Below are positions 13,846 to 18,139 of a DNA stretch of 18,139 nt, one piece after another. The notes beneath the pieces were generated by a model. The model was given only the letters and a program-made list of their open reading frames with translations. It had not been told where the DNA came from and did not search any database. The translations under genes were made by a program, and so were the position numbers. Each line of letters starts with the position of its first letter. Position 1 is the first letter of the stretch. The stretch is from Bacillota bacterium (GTDB lineage Bacteria > Bacillota > Clostridia > Peptostreptococcales > Anaerovoracaceae), in assembly GCA_022706625.1 (NCBI GenBank), contig JAKJCD010000023.1, forward strand, positions 1-18,139. The letters are read 5' to 3'.

Positions 13846-16476
13846 ATGAGCAAAAAGTATGTTTATCTGTTCCGCGAAGGCAGCGGTTCCATGCGGGAAC
13901 TGTTGGGAGGGAAAGGTGCAAACCTTGCAGAAATGACCAACCTGGGCATGCCTGTACCACAAGGCTTCACCATCACCACAGAGGCTTGTACAAGATATTA
14001 TGAAGACGGAGAAGCAATAAACGATAGTATCCGTTCTGAAATAATGGGTTATATAAGTGAACTTGAGGGTATGACCGGAAAGAAGTTCGGCGATGTGAAC
14101 AATCCGCTCCTGGTTTCGGTGCGCTCAGGGTCCAGAGCTTCGATGCCGGGCATGATGGATACTATACTGAATTTAGGTCTTAACGATGAGGTTACCGAGA
14201 GCTTTGCGAAGAAGACAAACAATCCGAGGTTTGCATACGACTCCTACAGAAGGTTTATCCAAATGTATTCCGATGTAGTTATGGAAGTGGGAAAATCCTA
14301 TTTTGAAAAACTCATCGATGAAATGAAAGTAAATAAAGGTGTCACCGACGATACAGAGTTAAATGCAGACGACCTTAAAGCACTGTCGGAGCTTTTTAAA
14401 AAGGAATATAAGGATAAAGTCGGAGAAGATTTCCCCAGCGATCCGGTAGACCAGCTCTTTGGGGCCATTAGGGCGGTCTTCCGATCCTGGAACAACCCGA
14501 GGGCCATCTATTACAGGAGGATGAACGATATCCCTTCAACATGGGGGACTGCGGTCAATGTGCAATCCATGGTTTTCGGAAACATGGGAGATACCTCCGG
14601 CACGGGAGTCGCTTTTTCCAGAAACCCGGCTACCGGCGAAGCCAAGCTCTACGGGGAATTTCTTATGAATGCACAGGGCGAAGATGTGGTGGCGGGCATA
14701 AGGACTCCTCAGACTATCGATCACCTGAAAGATATCAACCAGGAAGCCTATGAGGAATTTTATAAAATAGTATATACCTTGGAAAAACACTACAAAGATA
14801 TGCAGGATATGGAGTTCACCATTGAAGAAGGCAAGCTGTATATGCTGCAAACCAGAAACGGCAAGAGAACAGCCGCAGCAGCCCTGAAAATCGCCTGCGA
14901 TCTGGTGGATGAGGGCATGATAACGCCTGCCGAAGCGGTAGCCATGATCGACCCCAGGCAGTTGGATGCGCTTTTGCATCCCCAGTTCGATGCAAAAGCT
15001 TTGAAAGCCGCAAAGCCCATTGGAGCAGGTCTCCCCGCATCTCCGGGGGCTGCCTGCGGTCAGGTGGTGTTTACCGCCGATGATGCAGCCGAATGGGGGA
15101 AAAACGGTTCAAGTGTTATCCTTGTGAGACTTGAAACATCCCCGGAGGATATCGAAGGCATGCACTATTCCAAAGGGATCCTTACAGTCAGAGGAGGCAT
15201 GACTTCTCATGCGGCGGTGGTAGCCAGAGGAATGGGCACCTGCTGCGTTTCAGGATGCGGTGAGATCAGCATAGATGAAGAAGCTAAAAAATTCACTTTA
15301 GGCGGGCATGAATTCAAAGAGGGAGACTATATTTCTCTTGACGGTTCCACCGGTAACATTTACGGAGAGGCAATAGCCTCTGTGGAAGCTTCTATATCCG
15401 GAGATTTTGACAGGCTCATGACTTGGGCGGATGAGATCAGAACCATGAAGGTAAGAACAAATGCGGATACGCCTCATGATGCGTCCCAAGGCAGGAAATT
15501 CGGCGCCGAAGGGATCGGCCTTTGCCGAACAGAGCATATGTTCTTTGACTCTTCAAGGATAGCTGCAATGCGTGAAATGATAGTCTCAAAGACAGAAGAG
15601 CAAAGAAGGACTGCCTTAGCTAAGCTTCTTCCAATGCAGAGGGATGATTTTGAGGGTATCTATGAGGCTATGGAAGGACTGCCGGTTACTATCCGTTTCC
15701 TGGATCCGCCTCTTCACGAATTCCTCCCAACCGATGAAGAGGATATTGCGGATTTGGCCGCCGATATGAAGATGGAAATTGCTGAGCTCAAATCAATTAT
15801 AACTTCGCTCCATGAGTTCAACCCGATGATGGGGCACAGAGGCTGCCGTCTCACAGTTTCTTATCCGGAAATAGCGGAGATGCAGACCACCGCTGTTATT
15901 GAAGCAGCTATCAATGTGCAAAAAAAGCATCCCGAGTGGACCATGGTTCCGGAGATAATGATACCGCTGGTTGGAGAAATCAAGGAGCTGGCCTATGTTA
16001 AAAATATAGTTGTCGAAACTGCAAATGCGATCATTGCAAAATCCGGAATCGAGCTCAAATACCTGGTGGGAACCATGGTCGAAGTTCCGAGAGCGGCATT
16101 GACGGCTGATGAAATCGCAAAGGAGGCGGAATTCTTCTCCTTCGGAACCAACGATCTGACTCAAATGACTTTCGGTTTCAGCAGGGATGATGCCGGTGGG
16201 TTCCTGAATGCTTACTACGATAAGAAGATCTATGAGAACGATCCTTTTGCAAAGCTGGACCAGACGGGAGTAGGTAAATTAGTAAAAATGGCGGTTGAAT
16301 TAGGTAAGAGTACAAGATCCGACATCAAGCTCGGTATTTGCGGAGAGCATGGAGGAGATCCTTCCTCTGTGGAATTTTTCTACAATGCGGGACTGAACTA
16401 CGTTTCCTGCTCGCCTTTCCGCGTACCGATCGCAAGGCTCGCCGCCGCACAGGCAGCGCTCAAGGCAAGGAAATAA
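13846..16476 (+). CDS. ppdK: Pyruvate phosphate dikinase
   Basis: An 876-residue enzyme, normal length, interconverting pyruvate, ATP and Pi with phosphoenolpyruvate, AMP and PPi in the cytoplasm; in anaerobes it can work in glycolysis or gluconeogenesis. The N-terminal ATP-grasp domain begins LLGGKGANLAEMTNLGMPVP. The central swivelling domain carries catalytic His455 in GGMTSHAAVVARGMG. The C-terminal PEP/pyruvate barrel has GTMVEVPRAALTAD and catalytic Cys832 in GICGEHGGDPSSVEFF. The Thr before the Ser-His pair, target of the PPDK regulatory kinase in other organisms, is present (Thr453), but no regulator gene lies next to it here. The SD AAAAGGAG is strong. It lies 15 nt after glyS and ends at a terminator. 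Confidence 0.97.
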   Translation: MSKKYVYLFREGSGSMRELLGGKGANLAEMTNLGMPVPQGFTITTEACTRYYEDGEAINDSIRSEIMGYISELEGMTGKKFGDVNNPLLVSVRSGSRASMPGMMDTILNLGLNDEVTESFAKKTNNPRFAYDSYRRFIQMYSDVVMEVGKSYFEKLIDEMKVNKGVTDDTELNADDLKALSELFKKEYKDKVGEDFPSDPVDQLFGAIRAVFRSWNNPRAIYYRRMNDIPSTWGTAVNVQSMVFGNMGDTSGTGVAFSRNPATGEAKLYGEFLMNAQGEDVVAGIRTPQTIDHLKDINQEAYEEFYKIVYTLEKHYKDMQDMEFTIEEGKLYMLQTRNGKRTAAAALKIACDLVDEGMITPAEAVAMIDPRQLDALLHPQFDAKALKAAKPIGAGLPASPGAACGQVVFTADDAAEWGKNGSSVILVRLETSPEDIEGMHYSKGILTVRGGMTSHAAVVARGMGTCCVSGCGEISIDEEAKKFTLGGHEFKEGDYISLDGSTGNIYGEAIASVEASISGDFDRLMTWADEIRTMKVRTNADTPHDASQGRKFGAEGIGLCRTEHMFFDSSRIAAMREMIVSKTEEQRRTALAKLLPMQRDDFEGIYEAMEGLPVTIRFLDPPLHEFLPTDEEDIADLAADMKMEIAELKSIITSLHEFNPMMGHRGCRLTVSYPEIAEMQTTAVIEAAINVQKKHPEWTMVPEIMIPLVGEIKELAYVKNIVVETANAIIAKSGIELKYLVGTMVEVPRAALTADEIAKEAEFFSFGTNDLTQMTFGFSRDDAGGFLNAYYDKKIYENDPFAKLDQTGVGKLVKMAVELGKSTRSDIKLGICGEHGGDPSSVEFFYNAGLNYVSCSPFRVPIARLAAAQAALKARK

Positions 16477-16496
16477 AACCGGACTGAGTTCGGACA

Positions 16497-16539
16497 GGGT
16501 ATTGCACCATGACTGCTTGGAGCAATACCCTTTTATTTT
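16497..16539 (+). terminator. Rho-independent terminator after ppdK
   Basis: GGGTATTGC (16497-16505) pairs with GCAATACCC (16522-16530), and an inner CCA/TGG pairing closes the loop further. TTTTATTTT follows. A smaller 6-bp stem (CCGGAC/GTTCGG, 16479-16493, one G-U pair) precedes it. There is no T-tract in the opposite direction, so it mainly serves ppdK. Confidence 0.88.
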
Positions 16540-16565
16540 GAACGCGAATGCAAAAATTCAAGCAG

Positions 16566-16757
16566 CTATTTGGTTTTGTCCAATCTATCATCCAGATTGT
16601 TCAGAAAGTCCTCCGTCTTATCCTCAACCCGCTCTCCTGCACGATCCATTGCATTTTCTGCTTTGTTTTTCAGGTTTTCCGCCTTACCTGTAACATTGCC
16701 GATGATATCTTTAAAGCCATCTCCTATTTCTTCCATACCTTTTTGTATCTTCCCCAC
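16566..16757 (-). CDS. Small charged amphipathic protein, YtxH/CsbD-like
   Basis: A 63-residue protein, MGKIQKGMEEIGDGFKDIIG at the start, then alternating Lys/Glu/Asn/Asp helix (NKAENAMDRAGERVEDKTED). No transmembrane segment or catalytic motif is present. It resembles small general-stress proteins of CsbD/YtxH type in composition rather than by a firm motif. I choose a GTG start at 16757 because GGGAG lies 7 nt upstream; an in-frame ATG at 16793 lies upstream of that SD and has none of its own. A TAGAAT -10-like hexamer (minus strand, 16782-16777) may be its promoter but leaves a very short leader. It converges on ppdK and diverges from the TPR gene. Its repetitive helix resembles the tail of the DUF4342 protein in this window. 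Confidence 0.65.
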   Translation of the reverse strand: MGKIQKGMEEIGDGFKDIIGNVTGKAENLKNKAENAMDRAGERVEDKTEDFLNNLDDRLDKTK

Positions 16758-16946
16758 GATATCACTCCCTTTTTTTATTCTATTATTCCGCATTTAAAAA
16801 AAACAATGCATGCTTCCTTATTCGTCGGAGCCCTTTGTTGTAAATTCCCGCAAAATGTAGTAGTATATGAATAATATAAATACTGGTAATAATTTATATT
16901 ATTTTTACAAACTCTAAAAATAGGTTATATGGATCAAGGGGATATA
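16758..16946. promoter_or_regulatory. Divergent AT-rich region before the TPR gene
   Basis: This 189-nt gap holds a run of eight A (16796-16803), a candidate plus-strand promoter (TTGTAA, 17 nt, TAGTAT at about 16861-16866), a 12-bp inverted repeat (16870-16903) and a second possible -35 TTTACA (about 16904-16909). No gene is seen in it. Confidence 0.4.
16870..16903. repeat. 12-bp perfect inverted repeat upstream of the TPR gene
   Basis: AATAATATAAAT (16870-16881) and its exact reverse complement ATTTATATTATT (16892-16903) are separated by 10 nt (ACTGGTAATA). The arms are pure A/T and the spacer contains the only G/C residues. It lies just after a candidate -10, where a repressor operator would sit. 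No T-rich tail suited to termination follows on a GC stem, so it is not an ordinary terminator. Confidence 0.45.
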
Positions 16947-18139
16947 ATGAATACTAAGTCCCAAAAGCTGGCAGCCCTTGTGATCGCGATTGTTTTTCTT
17001 ATCGGAACCATAGCAAGCGTACCGATGATATTTTCCGATTCTTCCCAAACATCAGGGCAGGATCAGGCTGATCCGGACGCAAATATCCCTAACCCAAACA
17101 TTGAAAAATTATTTGATTTCCATCAGCCTGTTTTCCCTGATGTGTTAGGCGCCGGAATGCAGGGGAATGCCGGAAAAGAAGGAGAAGGTACTATTGCATT
17201 CGCATCGGATGGGATGACCATGGGAGATAGTGCCGGATTGGATAAAGAAACCATAGATAAATTATCTGCTTCTATCGAAAAGGCAAGAGAGTATTTCAGC
17301 CGGGGCAAATACACTTTAGCTTTAAAAGAATATGATTCTGTATTGTCCCTGGTTCCAAAGGCTTCGGCTCTATATTTCGAAAGGGCGCAGGTGCATTTGG
17401 CATTGAACGACACAAAAAAGGCTTTGAAGGACATTTCTTCGTCCGTTAAATCAGATCCTAAGCTCATTGAACCGTATTTGCTCCGAGGTAAATTATATTC
17501 ATTGATGGGCAATCTTACTGAGGCTATTTCCGATTTTAAGAAGGTCATCAGCCTGGATCCGAAGGAATACACAGCCTATAGCAGCTTAGGATATCTGTAT
17601 TATCTAAAGAAGGATTATGATGAGTCCATTTTGAATTTTGACCGGGCATTAAAATACAATAACCGTGATTACAGCATTTATTTTAATCGGGGGATCACCT
17701 ATCTCTCTTTGCAGGATCACACAGCGGCACAGCAAGACTTTACAAAGGCGATAGACCTTTATCCGGAGTTTGTTCCGGCATACTACAACAGAGGACTTGC
17801 TTATCTTCAGTCAGGCGATTACCGGGCTGCGGAAAATGATTTCAGCGCCGTGATAATATCTAATCCGGAATTGGCGATTTGCTATCAGCAAAGAGGTCTG
17901 GCATTTTTCGAGCTGGAGCAGTATGACAGAGCGATAGAAGACTGGCAGACTTATCTGAAATATGAGCCGGGAGATGCAGAAAGCCATTATCGCATAGCGC
18001 TCGCATATTTGCAGCTGGAAAGCTACGATGAGGCAACTGATCAGCTTACGCTGGCAATAGCCGCGGATCCCGCCTACAAAATGGCCTATTACCAGAGAGG
18101 AAATGCCTATTCGCTGCAGAAAAAGTATCAGGAGGCGGC
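16947..18139 (+). CDS. Membrane-anchored TPR-repeat protein, cut by the right edge
   Basis: 397 codons are open to the window end, starting at the ATG at 16947 with AAGGGG about 6 nt upstream. Residues 7-29 (KLAALVIAIVFLIGTIASVPMIF) form an N-terminal signal anchor with no lipobox cysteine. A low-complexity linker rich in Gly, Asp, Pro and Asn follows (about 30-105). From about residue 107 come tandem tetratricopeptide repeats of about 34 residues with the usual G-Y and A-P signature (for example AYYNRGLAYLQSGDYRAAEN); at least seven to eight are visible and the last is interrupted by the edge. By family these are protein-binding scaffolds; location is probably extracytoplasmic. The partner is unknown. 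It is divergent from the small amphipathic gene. Confidence 0.88.
   Translation, partial: MNTKSQKLAALVIAIVFLIGTIASVPMIFSDSSQTSGQDQADPDANIPNPNIEKLFDFHQPVFPDVLGAGMQGNAGKEGEGTIAFASDGMTMGDSAGLDKETIDKLSASIEKAREYFSRGKYTLALKEYDSVLSLVPKASALYFERAQVHLALNDTKKALKDISSSVKSDPKLIEPYLLRGKLYSLMGNLTEAISDFKKVISLDPKEYTAYSSLGYLYYLKKDYDESILNFDRALKYNNRDYSIYFNRGITYLSLQDHTAAQQDFTKAIDLYPEFVPAYYNRGLAYLQSGDYRAAENDFSAVIISNPELAICYQQRGLAFFELEQYDRAIEDWQTYLKYEPGDAESHYRIALAYLQLESYDEATDQLTLAIAADPAYKMAYYQRGNAYSLQKKYQEA

Noticed and set aside
13870..13895. GCAGCGGTTCCATGC in ppdK resembling the recO hairpin arm GCAGCGGTTCATGC
   Set aside because: Lies in conserved coding sequence with one inserted base and no partner arm; probably coincidence.
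16502..16874. Plus-strand open frames covering the ppdK terminator and the small minus-strand gene
   Set aside because: They start in or next to the terminator and lack good SD sites; the minus-strand frame has a good SD and a coherent helical protein.
17123..17572. 149-codon minus-strand open frame
   Set aside because: Antisense to the TPR gene, which has clear repeats, an anchor and an SD.
1..18139. CRISPR array, tRNA or rRNA genes, insertion sequence or prophage
   Set aside because: No regularly spaced repeats, cloverleaf sequence, transposase or integrase, or terminal inverted repeats were seen by eye.

Overview
The window reads as chromosomal DNA of an anaerobic, endospore-forming Firmicute of class Clostridia. 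The evidence is the gene order prmA-rsmE-mtaB-HIT-rpsU-yqfC-yqfD-phoH-ybeY-cdd-era-recO-glyS-ppdK, the presence of the sporulation pair yqfC/yqfD, a single-chain dimeric-type glycyl-tRNA synthetase, pyruvate phosphate dikinase, strong purine-rich Shine-Dalgarno (SD) sites and AT-rich intergenic DNA. Genus cannot be fixed from the sequence alone. I see no mobile element, CRISPR array, tRNA or rRNA gene.

Layout. (1) 1-1568, minus strand: a two-gene unit of an agmatinase-family ureohydrolase followed by an NhaC-family antiporter cut by the window edge. (2) 1569-1782: an AT-rich divergent control region with a perfect 22-bp palindrome, direct repeats and an inverted repeat. (3) 1783-2577, plus strand: a LuxR-type HTH regulator divergent from the ureohydrolase, hence its probable regulator. 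(4) 2662-11750: a conserved cluster for ribosome and RNA maintenance. It holds prmA (L11 methylation), rsmE (16S rRNA methylation), mtaB (tRNA A37 methylthiolation), a HIT hydrolase, rpsU (S21, with its own promoter and terminator), sporulation genes yqfC/yqfD, phoH, ybeY (rRNA maturation), cdd, era (30S assembly GTPase) and recO. (5) 11816-16476: a UBA/DUF4342 protein, glycyl-tRNA synthetase and pyruvate phosphate dikinase, closed by a good terminator. (6) 16566 to the end: a small charged amphipathic protein on the minus strand, and divergently a membrane-anchored TPR protein cut by the right edge.

Most of the window is housekeeping. The parts most worth a second look are the left-hand ureohydrolase/antiporter/LuxR module with its operator-like repeats, the rpsU leader with two tiny start-stop ORFs, the hairpin spanning the recO stop codon, the UBA-DUF4342 protein of unknown role between recO and glyS, and the right-hand intergenic region with a 12-bp inverted repeat in front of the TPR gene. 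I do not see a clear-cut novel defence or mobile system.

Two genes are easily missed by length-based gene finding: rpsU (59 residues) and the open-ended TPR gene. Several starts were moved to fit SD spacing, including TTG starts for the antiporter and phoH and a GTG start for the small minus-strand gene.
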